Source: an uncultured Roseovarius sp. (lineage in GTDB: Bacteria; Pseudomonadota; Alphaproteobacteria; Rhodobacterales; Rhodobacteraceae). From it: a DNA stretch of 64,000 bases. Location: positions 300,366-364,365 of the forward strand of contig OX638333.1 in assembly GCA_951812895.1 (NCBI GenBank), given 5' to 3'. Positions within the stretch are counted from its first letter, which is position 1, and each line of letters starts with the position of its first letter. This document shows positions 47,652-56,032 of the stretch, piece after piece. The notes beneath the pieces were generated by a model, which had not been told where the DNA came from, ran no database searches, and saw only the letters and a list, made by a program, of their open reading frames with translations. The position numbers were made by a program, and so were the translations under genes.

Positions 47652-48566
47652 ATGCAGAACGAAACTATCTTTGACCCGGTGCCGGGTCTGCCAGAGGACT
47701 TGGGCGGAGGTATTCAGCGTTTTCTCGCTCCAAACCCCTCACCCATGACGTATCGCGGCACAAACACTTATCTTTTGGGCGACAGAACTGAAATTGCGGT
47801 GATTGACCCGGGTCCTGATCACTCGGGTCACCTGGATTCAATTTTGTCAGCCTTGCGCCCGGACCAGAAGATCAGCCATATCTTTGTAACCCACTCTCAC
47901 ATGGATCACTCGCCCCTGGCCCCTGTCCTTTCGGCCGCTACAGGAGCTTTGGTTTATGCATACGGGGCTTCCCGGACCGGGCGAAGTGAGATCATGGAGG
48001 AGCTGGCCCGGTCAGGCCTTGAAGAATCCGGCGAAGGCATTGATCCTGATTTCAACCCCGACATTCGGATCGGGGACCACGAAACCATCGCCGGAGATGG
48101 CTGGCAACTGACTGCGCATTGGACCCCGGGTCATTTGGGGAACCATCTGTGTTTCGAATCAGGTGGCGCAGTCTTTACCGGTGACCTGGTGATGGGCTGG
48201 GCCAGCTCATTAGTTTCCCCACCCGATGGCGATCTTACGGATTTCATGGCGTCTTGCCGCAGGCTCCTGCAGCTCGATTCCCGGGTTTTTCATTCCGGGC
48301 ACGGCGCACCGATTGTTGACCCCGCAGAGCGCCTGAACTGGTTGATTGAACATCGGCTGGGGCGCGAGCAATCGATCCTGAGGGCGCTGAAAGAGGGCGC
48401 GGCGGATGCGGAAACTCTTGCAAAGAAGATATATACTGACACACCCGCAACGCTCCTGCCCGCCGCAACCCGAAACGTTCTGGCGCATCTGATTGATCTT
48501 TATGGGAAAAGCCGCGTGAGACCACTGGGGACATTGAACCGGGATACCCGTTTTCAGCTGATATGA
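47652..48566 (+). CDS. MBL-fold metallo-hydrolase (LACTB2-like)
   Basis: A 304-residue metallo-beta-lactamase-fold protein. The zinc motif is THSHMDH at residues 80-86, with later histidines in TPGHLGNH and VFHSGHGAP. The C-terminal segment (about 230-304) resembles the DNA/RNA-binding winged-helix tail of LACTB2-type hydrolases. The substrate is unknown. It is divergent from the sensor kinase gene. tRNA-Asn follows about 80 bases downstream on the same strand. Confidence 0.9.
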   Translation: MQNETIFDPVPGLPEDLGGGIQRFLAPNPSPMTYRGTNTYLLGDRTEIAVIDPGPDHSGHLDSILSALRPDQKISHIFVTHSHMDHSPLAPVLSAATGALVYAYGASRTGRSEIMEELARSGLEESGEGIDPDFNPDIRIGDHETIAGDGWQLTAHWTPGHLGNHLCFESGGAVFTGDLVMGWASSLVSPPDGDLTDFMASCRRLLQLDSRVFHSGHGAPIVDPAERLNWLIEHRLGREQSILRALKEGAADAETLAKKIYTDTPATLLPAATRNVLAHLIDLYGKSRVRPLGTLNRDTRFQLI

Positions 48567-48647
48567 GCGGCCCTTTCGCATATCCCCAAGAATTTGTCAC
48601 AATCCCTCTGGACGCGGCCCATCCTGATTGCTATATCGCGCCCGTGT

Positions 48648-48722
48648 TCCGGCGTAGCTCAGCGGTAGAGCAGTTGACTGTTAATCAATTGGTCGTAGGT
48701 TCGATCCCTACCGCCGGAGCCA
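48648..48722 (+). tRNA. tRNA-Asn (anticodon GTT)
   Basis: Acceptor TCCGGCG (48648-48654) pairs with CGCCGGA (48712-48718), discriminator G and encoded CCA follow. The anticodon GTT is at 48680-48682. D-arm GCTCAGCGGTAGAGC and T-arm GTAGG-TTCGATC-CCTAC are canonical. It lies at the left edge of a phage-like gene patch, a common integration target. Confidence 0.95.
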
Positions 48723-49154
48723 ACAAAAACAAAGCCTTAGCGGTAATTCGCTGAGGCTTTGATCGTTCTTAGGTACACAATAGGTGCACAAATCACGTAG
48801 TTTTCCACCGATTTTCTGTGTTGGGCTATGTTCATGTTGTCTAGCAGCTCTAAAGTTGAACTAACGACGATCTCAGTTCATTTCCTATTGGCCAATCAAT
48901 CTCAAGCCTGAGCCAAACTTGTGCAAGGCATTGTTGTGATTTGGCTTGGTGGCGTTGGCAATACCGTCAAATGATAAGACTTCGAAAAGTGATACAAAGA
49001 AAGGGTCGCATCCCCACAGTCTCAACCGGTTAACAGCCGGTTCTTTATGCACGGTTCGCCTGATTGATATCGGGTTTCTGCACTCATACATTCAGATTGC
49101 AAACAATGGGGCGGCCATGTGGCCTTCCCATTGTTCTAAGACCGTCCGAACTGG
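48723..49154. other. Non-coding stretch after tRNA-Asn with several hairpins
   Basis: No clear gene. A hairpin with arms AAAGCCTTAGCG and CGCTGAGGCTTT (48731-48760) follows the tRNA but has no good T-run. AACCGG-N7-CCGGTT lies at 49024-49042. A nested hairpin AACAATGGG/CCCATTGTT with GGCC inside it (49102-49135) sits past the Dam stop. I found no duplicated tRNA end or integrase. Confidence 0.45.
48731..48760 (+). terminator. Hairpin, possible terminator after tRNA-Asn
   Basis: Twelve-base arms at 48731-48742 and 48749-48760 pair with one G-U. The downstream bases are GATCGTTCTT, only weakly T-rich, so this is a tentative call. Confidence 0.45.
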
Positions 49155-49961
49155 TCAGTTTTGTATGATCAGCTCGTTGGCACGCTTCGATGTGCTTTGG
49201 CCACACGAATAAGTGGTAAGCACCACCTGCTGCTTGAAATTCCTAAACTTGTCCCTGATCTCAGGCACGTCATTGATCGACATAATGAAGCGCCCTTTCA
49301 GGTCGGCCAATTGCTCTGCAAGTTGCTCGAACTCAGTTCGACAAAACAACCCTTTTCCGTAGTCGTTCTCGCAACCCCAATAAGGCGGATCGAGATAGAA
49401 CAAAGTGGAAGGACTATCGTAGCGACGAAGTATATCCGCGTAAGGCAATGCCTCGATGACCACACCCTGTAAGCGGTTATGAATGCGATCAATATAGCGC
49501 TCAGCTGCGGAGCTGGAAAACCGCCCAGCCTGGCCATTGGCTGATACACCGAGGGTTCTTTTTGTAATACGTCCCCCATAACAGCACCTTTGCAGATAAA
49601 AGAATCGAGCGGCGCGTTCGACATCTGTCATCACATCAACGGACGTGTGTTTCAAGCGCTCAAACTCATCGCGGCAGGTGATGTGATATTTGAGCTCAGT
49701 GATCATGGCATCATTATGCTTTCTGACAACGCGGAAAAAATTGGACACGTCCTTAATCAGATCGTTGATAGTCTCGGCCTTAGGGCGATTGGTCCGGCGA
49801 AAGAACACCCCGCCCATCCCGCAAAATGGTTCGACATAGACACGGTGAGGAATCTGGTTGATCTCCACACAAAGGCGCTTCGCCAATAGGCGTTTACCCT
49901 CAAAATAAGGGAGCGCCGGATTGATTGGTTCGACGGATGCGAATGTTGGTAGTTGGGCCAT
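49155..49961 (-). CDS. DNA adenine methyltransferase (Dam/D12-class)
   Basis: A 268-residue N6-adenine methyltransferase. The first SAM-binding motif is in LPYFEGKRLLAKRL with YVEPFCGMGGVFF, and the catalytic motif DPPYWG is at residues 191-196. Order and size fit the D12 class. It is in phage-like company and no restriction partner is visible, so it probably methylates phage or host DNA rather than being a restriction-modification pair. The ATG at 49961 (MAQLPTF) is chosen. The target sequence is unknown. Confidence 0.87.
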   Translation of the reverse strand: MAQLPTFASVEPINPALPYFEGKRLLAKRLCVEINQIPHRVYVEPFCGMGGVFFRRTNRPKAETINDLIKDVSNFFRVVRKHNDAMITELKYHITCRDEFERLKHTSVDVMTDVERAARFFYLQRCCYGGRITKRTLGVSANGQAGRFSSSAAERYIDRIHNRLQGVVIEALPYADILRRYDSPSTLFYLDPPYWGCENDYGKGLFCRTEFEQLAEQLADLKGRFIMSINDVPEIRDKFRNFKQQVVLTTYSCGQSTSKRANELIIQN

Positions 49962-50191
49962 GGTTATCTCCATCATGAAATCTGATGGGCCATGACTGAC
50001 AGCCTTCTAAGCGTCTGTAACCGTGCGGTATTTTCCGTTCCAACGCGGCTTGGGGCGCTATGTTGCCTAATGAGAATGGTAAGAAATTTTTTTAGGAGAG
50101 CATCTAACGTCAATGATGTTGCCGGTAGGACACATTTACTGTCGGCTCTAGCTCGCGAAATGTTAGATTTTTCAGCACCACTATACGTAAG

Positions 50192-50731
50192 TCAACCGAA
50201 ATTGACCTTTCCGTCTGGTCTTATCAGCCACCAGCGCGGATTGAGCCTAGGCATGACGTTTGCTTTGGTTCGGTTCGCACCGATAACTGAAATACCAAGT
50301 GCAACCGCCTCGAACATCGGTACAAAATGTGGCTCACCTTCCCAAATCTCAGGTTTGGCAGGCGCTCGGTCAGACAGAGACATGAAGCGCTTGGCGAGGC
50401 TGGCGGCTTCTTCGTATTTGTTGGCGTGGGATTGCACTCAATACACAATCTTGACCGTGCAGGGAAAACGACGGGCCAGCGAAGGCAAATACCGCAAGGC
50501 ATTTCTTTGCCGAGGGCCTTTGCGTTGGGCCGATTGCAAGCTTTCAAACACAACGACATCGGGGCTGTATTTGTCCATCCAATCGTGCAGCTTGGCTTTC
50601 ATGCCGTCATACGGGCCTTGTGCGGCGGTTTTCGAAACCCGGCTGGCGATCAGGTCGTTTCCGGCAAACAATGCCATACCAAGGCCTGTAGAGCGCACCG
50701 AGATCGCCAGCGTATTTTTTCTAGACGGCAT
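50192..50731 (-). pseudogene. RuvC-like Holliday-junction/phage resolvase, interrupted by an in-frame TGA
   Basis: Two parts in one frame, 50731-50441 and 50437-50192, are separated only by a TGA at 50438-50440. Together they make a domain of about 178 residues that looks like a RuvC/RNase H-type fold: first strand TLAISVRSTGLGMALF, a later VVVFESLQSAQRKGPRQRN, then VKIVY just before the stop, and helices (NKYEEAASLAKRFM) and FEAVALGIS in the second part. The second part begins with GTG directly after the TGA and lacks a ribosome-binding site. A nonsense mutation is the simplest reading. It overlaps the XRE gene by 11 bases. Confidence 0.65.
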
Positions 50732-51074
50732 CGCCTGTGTCAGAAGTTGACCCGCCGAGCCGTTCTCGCAGGTCTCTGATACTCACCCCGCGCAATGTGT
50801 TCGGATCAACGGGCCCGACACATTGCGAGAATATCAGGGCTTGGGGAGCGACATTGGCCGTAATCTCATCAAAGAGATCAGCAAACAGATAATCAAATCG
50901 TCGGTTGTATATGGCTGCCAGCGTCACGGCCAGCTGGATACTTGGGGTCCGCTGGCCGCTTTCCACCTTGGATAATACGGTCTGCGAAACTCCGGCTAAA
51001 TGGGATACATCTTTTTGTGAGAGCCCCGAGGTCTCGCGTGCCTTGACCAAAGGCAGGGCAATTGAATGTTGCAT
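50721..51074 (-). CDS. XRE family transcriptional regulator (phage-like)
   Basis: A 117-residue protein with a classic helix-turn-helix: PLVKARETSGLSQKDVSHLAGVSQTVLSKVESGQRTPSIQLAVTLAAIY. The C-terminal 50 residues hold no recognised domain (SIRDLRERLGGST). The ATG at 51074 is preferred over a TTG at 51104. It is upstream of the RuvC-like gene on the same strand with an 11-base overlap, so it may control this patch. A repressor-like role is inferred from the neighbours. Confidence 0.8.
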   Translation of the reverse strand: MQHSIALPLVKARETSGLSQKDVSHLAGVSQTVLSKVESGQRTPSIQLAVTLAAIYNRRFDYLFADLFDEITANVAPQALIFSQCVGPVDPNTLRGVSIRDLRERLGGSTSDTGDAV

Positions 51075-51104
51075 ATGATGTTTGATCTTAGTGATTGAGA
51101 CCAA

Positions 51105-51718
51105 CAGCCTAATGAATAGGCGATAAAGAAATACTTGGCAAAAGTTTCCGAATTCGAAATCGGAGAAATTCTAGCAAACGAGCATCTTAAGGCTATTTCG
51201 CAGAAGTGCACTGATCAGCAACCGTTCCAAATCATCTTCATCTTTGTTTGAATTGCTGAACCCCGCGCGGATCAAAGCGCGGGGTTCTACAAGAGGAGCA
51301 AGCAAGTGCGTGTTAGCCTCACGCGCTTTTTCCGCGTTCAGATTAGCAAATGGAAATTTGGAAGAAAATCAGAGTTGTTACGTGCCGAAAAGATGCTCGT
51401 ATTTGCGCTAGAAACTGCCGAAACGGACATACATCAATTGGTCAGTCCAAGGCAGCAATGCAGGACTTTGCCGCCGTTGCTCTTTCGGGTGTTTGCTGAT
51501 GCAGCATCGCATCGCGCTTGCGGCATGCCTGTCGCCGCGTCGCAGCTGACCTCGCCAATGCGGTCATTCAATCCGGCTCCATGGGATCAAATTCGAACAG
51601 CACTTTCGCTGCGCGGTGCCAGAACTATCGAGACGCGGGACAAACCCGATATTCTCTCAGCGAAAGAATACGTCTGCTTTGCAACACGTGCAGATACAGA
51701 ATTAATGTCGCCATTAAC
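51105..51718. other. Gene-poor stretch between XRE gene and phnM
   Basis: Apart from a perfect hairpin at 51258-51287 (GAACCCCGCGC with an 8-base loop and GCGCGGGGTTC), I see no supported gene. A plus-strand frame starting at a GTG at 51306 has a GAGGAG site but no recognisable domain and runs into phnM, so it is not called. Confidence 0.5.
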
Positions 51719-52861
51719 TCAGCAAACGCGACGGCCGTTGCTCCAGGTTTCTTGTAAAACCGGCGTACCGTTTAGCCTGCGTACGCGCACAAAGTCAGCA
51801 CGTTTACCGATACTTAATGCTCCCCTGTCGATAAGGTCAGTCATTTGGGCCGGAGTATCGGTAACCGTAGCTATGCCCTTGGGCAAATTATCCCAAAGGT
51901 CCCCCAGCATCACCGCCGCTGAAAGGAGCGACGCGGGAATGTAGTCTGATGACACGATATCCAAGAGATCACGGTCAGCCAGCTGTGAGGCGGCAACGTT
52001 TCCGGAATGCGATCCGCCCCTGACCAGGTTTGGCGCACCCATTATTGTAGCGATTCCGTGATCCTTGTTGGCTTCGGCAGCTTCTTCGGTCGTCGGAAAC
52101 TCCGAAAGGCGTACACCGTATTGCGCGGACAGCCGCACGTGCTCTTCGGTTGTGTCATCATGGCTGGCCAGGACGGCCCCCAATCGTCCGGCTGCGGCGA
52201 CAGCGGCGGCTTCATGGGTTGCACCAAGCCTTTCTTTGATCTCGTGTTTCTCAGAGACATGGCGCTCGAACTCCAGATCGTTCATTCCAAATTTGCCACA
52301 AACGTAATCCTTGAGTTTGGAGAGGTCGCGAAACTGACGCTGCCCGGGCGTGTGATCCATCAGGCTAAGGATGCCAACACGGTCATCCCGGCCAAATTCG
52401 TCCAACTCCTCCAACAAAGTTTCAGAACAGATTTCGGCCCGAAGGTGCAGAAAATGACTGATCCGCAGGGCATCGGCTTTGCGCATCTCCAACACTTCTC
52501 GGGCCAGTTTTCGGGCGTATTTCCGGTATTCCAATTGCGCGTTCGACACCACTGACCCGACACGCATAGCGTTAAACACCGTCGTAATGCCAACCGAAGC
52601 AAGCTCCGCATCATGGGCGAGGATGGCCGAGTTATGGGGCCAGTCCACTTTAGGGCGCGGAGTAATATGCCGTTCAAGATTATCTGTATGCAATTCGATC
52701 AGGCCGGGTATCAGGTAGTCATTTTCAAGATTGATGGCGCCCGCCACTTGCGACGGGCCACCGTCAATGGCGGTGATAACGCCATCTTCAATTACCAGGC
52801 TGCCATGTAACACCTCATCCGGCAAAATCAGCCTTGCGTTGCAGAAAACCGTTTGTGTCAT
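51719..52861 (-). CDS. phnM: Alpha-D-ribose 1-methylphosphonate 5-triphosphate diphosphatase PhnM
   Basis: A 380-residue amidohydrolase-superfamily enzyme that removes pyrophosphate from the C-P lyase intermediate. The family pattern is visible: DYLIPGLIELHTDNLERH with metal-binding His, SILSLMDHTPGQRQF, LASHDDTTEEHV, and GAPNLVRGGSHSGNVAA. It is the last gene of the phnG-to-phnM operon and overlaps phnN by 4 bases. Confidence 0.95.
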   Translation of the reverse strand: MTQTVFCNARLILPDEVLHGSLVIEDGVITAIDGGPSQVAGAINLENDYLIPGLIELHTDNLERHITPRPKVDWPHNSAILAHDAELASVGITTVFNAMRVGSVVSNAQLEYRKYARKLAREVLEMRKADALRISHFLHLRAEICSETLLEELDEFGRDDRVGILSLMDHTPGQRQFRDLSKLKDYVCGKFGMNDLEFERHVSEKHEIKERLGATHEAAAVAAAGRLGAVLASHDDTTEEHVRLSAQYGVRLSEFPTTEEAAEANKDHGIATIMGAPNLVRGGSHSGNVAASQLADRDLLDIVSSDYIPASLLSAAVMLGDLWDNLPKGIATVTDTPAQMTDLIDRGALSIGKRADFVRVRRLNGTPVLQETWSNGRRVC

Positions 52862-53457
52862 GGCAATTCCTCAGACAGTTTTGACTGCTTTAAACTGGTC
52901 ATGTCATGAATTTGTGACAGTGCGGCTAACAACTGGCTTACGGCCTCTTCGAGCGTTTCGTCGTTCTGAACAACCTGATGGGCAATTCCCTCAGGCAGGG
53001 CAAATTGCCCACGAGACAGCCGGTCGCGGATCTGCTTTTCACTCTCTCTTCCACGCGCGGCAAGCCGCTGGGCCAGCGTATCTGGCCGTGCAGATACAAG
53101 AATGACGCACAAATCCGGGTAACTGGCCAGTATGCCGGGCAATGCCGCGCGTGAACCATTGAAGATAAACGTGCGCCCGTCTTTCAGATATGCGCTTTCG
53201 GCTGTTGAAATCCCGTAGGACATTCCGTGTGCCTGCCAATGAAACAGGAAAGCATCGGACCGCCTGCGTGCCTCAAATTCTTCCGGACTGACGCCTTCAA
53301 AATCCTCGCCACCCATGGAAGCAGGGCGTGTAATGACACGCCGGGCGCGATGGATATCGGGGCGGGCATTACATACAGCGTTGATCAATGTGTCCTTTCC
53401 AACGCCCGAAGGCCCCACGACACAAACCAGCTGGCCCACGGCACCTGCCGCAGTCAT
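52858..53457 (-). CDS. phnN: Ribose 1,5-bisphosphate phosphokinase PhnN
   Basis: A 199-residue kinase that makes PRPP from ribose 1,5-bisphosphate. Walker A is GPSGVGKDT near residue 14, and the following ITRPASMGGEDFEGVSPEEFE stretch fits the guanylate-kinase-like fold. It overlaps phnL and phnM by 4 bases each. In most reports phnN lies after phnM; here the order is phnL-phnN-phnM. Confidence 0.93.
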   Translation of the reverse strand: MTAAGAVGQLVCVVGPSGVGKDTLINAVCNARPDIHRARRVITRPASMGGEDFEGVSPEEFEARRRSDAFLFHWQAHGMSYGISTAESAYLKDGRTFIFNGSRAALPGILASYPDLCVILVSARPDTLAQRLAARGRESEKQIRDRLSRGQFALPEGIAHQVVQNDETLEEAVSQLLAALSQIHDMTSLKQSKLSEELP

Positions 53458-54134
53458 CCTGCCACCGGAGTGAAACGGGTCACATCAATTTCACGATCGC
53501 AAAGCCGGGTGCGGGCGTCTTCGTCATGGAAGATACCCAAGATCGCCACCCCGCGCATTTTGGCTTCTTCGATCAGGGACATGACTACGTCGCGGTTGGT
53601 TGCATCCAGGCTCGCCGTGGGTTCATCCAGCAACAGTACTGGGTAGTCATGCGCAAATCCGCGGGCAATGTTCACCCGCTGTTGTTCTCCACCCGAGAAC
53701 GTTGTGGGGGACAGGGTCCACAGACGTTCGGGGATGTTGAGCCTTGTCAACAATTCGCGGGCACGGGCCTGAGCGGCTTCGACCTCTTGGCCGAGTGTGG
53801 TCAACGGTTCTGCCACCACATCCAGCGTGGATACGCGTGGGACGACGCGCAGGAACTGGCTGACATAGCCCATCACCTCGCGTCGGAGCGCAAGGATGTC
53901 ATGCGGGCGCGCCGTAACCACGTCTGTGCCACCGATCCATATACGCCCGCTGTCGCTGAGGTAGTTACCATAGATCATCCGCATCAGGGTGGATTTCCCG
54001 GCACCCGATGCGCCGGTCAGTGCCACGCATTCACCGGGTTTGACGGTTAGCTCAGCATCGCGCATCACCGGGATCACCGCAGCACCCTGATTGTGCAAAG
54101 TGAAGGATTTCGAGAGGCTTTCGACCTGGATCAT
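53454..54134 (-). CDS. phnL: Phosphonate C-P lyase complex ATP-binding protein PhnL
   Basis: A 226-residue ABC-type protein with Walker A GASGAGKST, the signature TFSGGEQQRVNIARG and Walker B VLLLDEP. PhnL is a subunit of the C-P lyase complex and is needed for activity. It overlaps phnN by 4 bases and follows phnK by three bases, in the coupled phn operon. Confidence 0.95.
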   Translation of the reverse strand: MIQVESLSKSFTLHNQGAAVIPVMRDAELTVKPGECVALTGASGAGKSTLMRMIYGNYLSDSGRIWIGGTDVVTARPHDILALRREVMGYVSQFLRVVPRVSTLDVVAEPLTTLGQEVEAAQARARELLTRLNIPERLWTLSPTTFSGGEQQRVNIARGFAHDYPVLLLDEPTASLDATNRDVVMSLIEEAKMRGVAILGIFHDEDARTRLCDREIDVTRFTPVAG

Positions 54135-54137
54135 ATT

Positions 54138-54908
54138 TCACACCTGAAGAACGGAAGAGACAAGAAGCTGCGTATAGGCGTGCTGCGGGTCGTCGAGCAC
54201 CTGATCGGTAAGGCCGCTTTCGACAACATGACCACCCTTCATCACCATCAGACGATCCGCCAACAAGCGGACGACGGCCAGATCGTGCGTTACAATGATC
54301 GCTGAAAGCCCCATCTGCCTGACCAACCCACGCAGCAGATCCAGCAGCCTGGCCTGTACACTGACATCAAGGCCGCCCGTGGGTTCGTCCATAAAGATCA
54401 ACCGAGGCGCAGTGACCAGATTTCGGGCGATCTGTAGCCGCTGTTGCATACCGCCGGAAAAGGATGATGGCCGGTCATCCATGCGATCTTCGGCGATCTC
54501 GACACGGTCGAGCCACTCACCTGCGGTCTGCCTGATTTGCCCGTAGTGGCGCGCACCGATTGACATCAGACGTTCGCCCACATTGCCGCCGGCACTGACG
54601 CCCATGCGCAACCCATCGCGCGGGTTTTGATGGACAAAAGCCCAATCGGTGCGGGCCAGCATGCGTCGTTCCGGCTCGCTCATCGTCAGGGTGTTGCGCA
54701 TTCCGTCGTGACGGGTGGCGAACAGCACTTCGCCGTGATCGGGTGCCAGGTGCCCTGCCAGGCAGTTCAGAAGGGTCGATTTGCCCGAACCGGATTCGCC
54801 GACGATGCCCATAACCTCGCCTTCGTACAGGTCAAAGTTGACATCCTTGCAGCCAATCCTTGCACCATAGCGTTTCTCTATACCGTTGACGGACAGCAGG
54901 GGGATCAT
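54138..54908 (-). CDS. phnK: Phosphonate C-P lyase complex ATP-binding protein PhnK
   Basis: A 256-residue ABC-type protein with Walker A GESGSGKST, signature SFSGGMQQRLQIARN and Walker B LIFMDEP. It resembles oligopeptide-type ATPases and works in the C-P lyase complex. Its start overlaps phnJ by 4 bases. Confidence 0.95.
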   Translation of the reverse strand: MIPLLSVNGIEKRYGARIGCKDVNFDLYEGEVMGIVGESGSGKSTLLNCLAGHLAPDHGEVLFATRHDGMRNTLTMSEPERRMLARTDWAFVHQNPRDGLRMGVSAGGNVGERLMSIGARHYGQIRQTAGEWLDRVEIAEDRMDDRPSSFSGGMQQRLQIARNLVTAPRLIFMDEPTGGLDVSVQARLLDLLRGLVRQMGLSAIIVTHDLAVVRLLADRLMVMKGGHVVESGLTDQVLDDPQHAYTQLLVSSVLQV

Positions 54909-55753
54909 CGCCTCGCCTCCGAATGGGACTGTCTGGATCGGCAGAAATCGGTATCCGAGCAGACAAACATACGCCCACCTTCGTCATCGGTGATCACCTC
55001 GTCGAGATAACTTTCTTCAGTACCGCACAGGACGCAGGGATGATCGGCCTTGGCCGGGTCGAACGGGTGGTCGTCAAAATCAAGACTGGCCACAGACGTG
55101 TGCGGCGGTATTGCGTAAATGCGTTGCTCACGCCCCGCGCCGAACAACTGAATGGCGTCCATTTCCAGTTTGGGGTTGTCGAACTTGGGGATTGGCGAAG
55201 GGTCCATCACATACCGCCCTTCGACCCGCACCGGATAGGCATAAGAGGTGGCGATCTGTCCGTGGCGAGTGATGTCTTCATACAGCTTCACATGCATCAG
55301 CCCGTATTCCTGCAAACTGTGCATCTTGCGGGTCTCGCTTTCGCGTGGCTCAAGGAAACGCAGGGGTTCTGGAATGGGCACCTGATAGACCAGGATCTGA
55401 TCCTCGCGCAGGGGCTCCTCGGGGATGCGATGGCGGGTTTGGATCACACTGGCCTCGCTCGTGCGTTCGGTGACGGCCACGCCCGCCGTTTTCTGAAAGA
55501 ACCGCCGGATCGAAACAGCGTTGGTGGTATCATCAGCCCCCTGATCGATCACCTTGAATGTATCATCCGGGGTCAGCACTGCAGCGGATACCTGTACCCC
55601 TCCCGTGCCCCAGCCATAGGGCATAGGCATCTCGCGGCTGGCAAATGGCACCTGATAGCCCGGGATGGCCACGCCTTTCAGAATGGCACGGCGGATCATC
55701 CGCTTGGTCTGCTCATCGAGATAGGCAAAGTTATACTGAGCGTCGTTTGTCAT
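54905..55753 (-). CDS. phnJ: Carbon-phosphorus lyase core subunit PhnJ (radical SAM)
   Basis: A 282-residue PhnJ, the radical-SAM subunit that breaks the C-P bond of the ribose 1-phosphonate intermediate. The cluster Cys are visible: HPCVLCGTEES then CSDTDFC, four Cys in the conserved region. The N-terminal half is typical (NFAYLDEQTKRMIRRAILKGVAIPGYQVPFASREMPMPYGWGTGGVQ). A gap of 279 bases separates it from phnI, and an oppositely oriented small frame lies in it. Confidence 0.96.
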   Translation of the reverse strand: MTNDAQYNFAYLDEQTKRMIRRAILKGVAIPGYQVPFASREMPMPYGWGTGGVQVSAAVLTPDDTFKVIDQGADDTTNAVSIRRFFQKTAGVAVTERTSEASVIQTRHRIPEEPLREDQILVYQVPIPEPLRFLEPRESETRKMHSLQEYGLMHVKLYEDITRHGQIATSYAYPVRVEGRYVMDPSPIPKFDNPKLEMDAIQLFGAGREQRIYAIPPHTSVASLDFDDHPFDPAKADHPCVLCGTEESYLDEVITDDEGGRMFVCSDTDFCRSRQSHSEARR

Positions 55754-55817
55754 AGAGCTGTCTCACTAATATGCAAATTGGCCTCAACATTTCGTTGTTT
55801 GAATATAGGGGTGTGAA

Positions 55818-56000
55818 ATGGGTGCGTTTCTTCTGAGCTGCGCAATAGGATTCGGGCTGCTCATTCTTTTTTGCTTGGCCGTTGATGCGCTCGCAGTGTT
55901 GCTGCGGCCATTGTTGATCAAATGGCTGCCAGATGATTGCTGCGGGCCAGATGGTTGGTTTATTGACACCACCAATCGCTGCGGTGTGTTCGACCGCTAA
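55818..56000 (+). CDS. Candidate small membrane protein inserted between phnI and phnJ
   Basis: A 60-residue frame on the plus strand inside the minus-strand phn operon. The N-terminal half is strongly hydrophobic (ALLSCAIGFGLL-like, residues 3-35), followed by a soluble tail with three Cys (DDCCGPDGWFIDTTNRCG). A GGGGTG-like site lies upstream. It is not a known phn gene, and nothing else fills this 279-base gap. I cannot exclude chance; the reading is hypothetical. Confidence 0.4.
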   Translation: MGAFLLSCAIGFGLLILFCLAVDALAVLLRPLLIKWLPDDCCGPDGWFIDTTNRCGVFDR

Positions 56001-56032
56001 GCGCTTCAATGATCTATCAAATGCGCGCAGTA

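Noticed and set aside
50438-50440. TGA read as selenocysteine in the RuvC-like gene
   Set aside because: No selenocysteine-family context and no clear insertion structure next to the codon.
48723-51300. Duplicated tRNA-Asn end as an attachment site
   Set aside because: I looked for a second copy of the tRNA 3' end in the patch to the right and did not find one by eye.
51306-51944. Plus-strand frame with a GTG start and a GAGGAG site
   Set aside because: No domain, and it overlaps phnM by over 200 bases.
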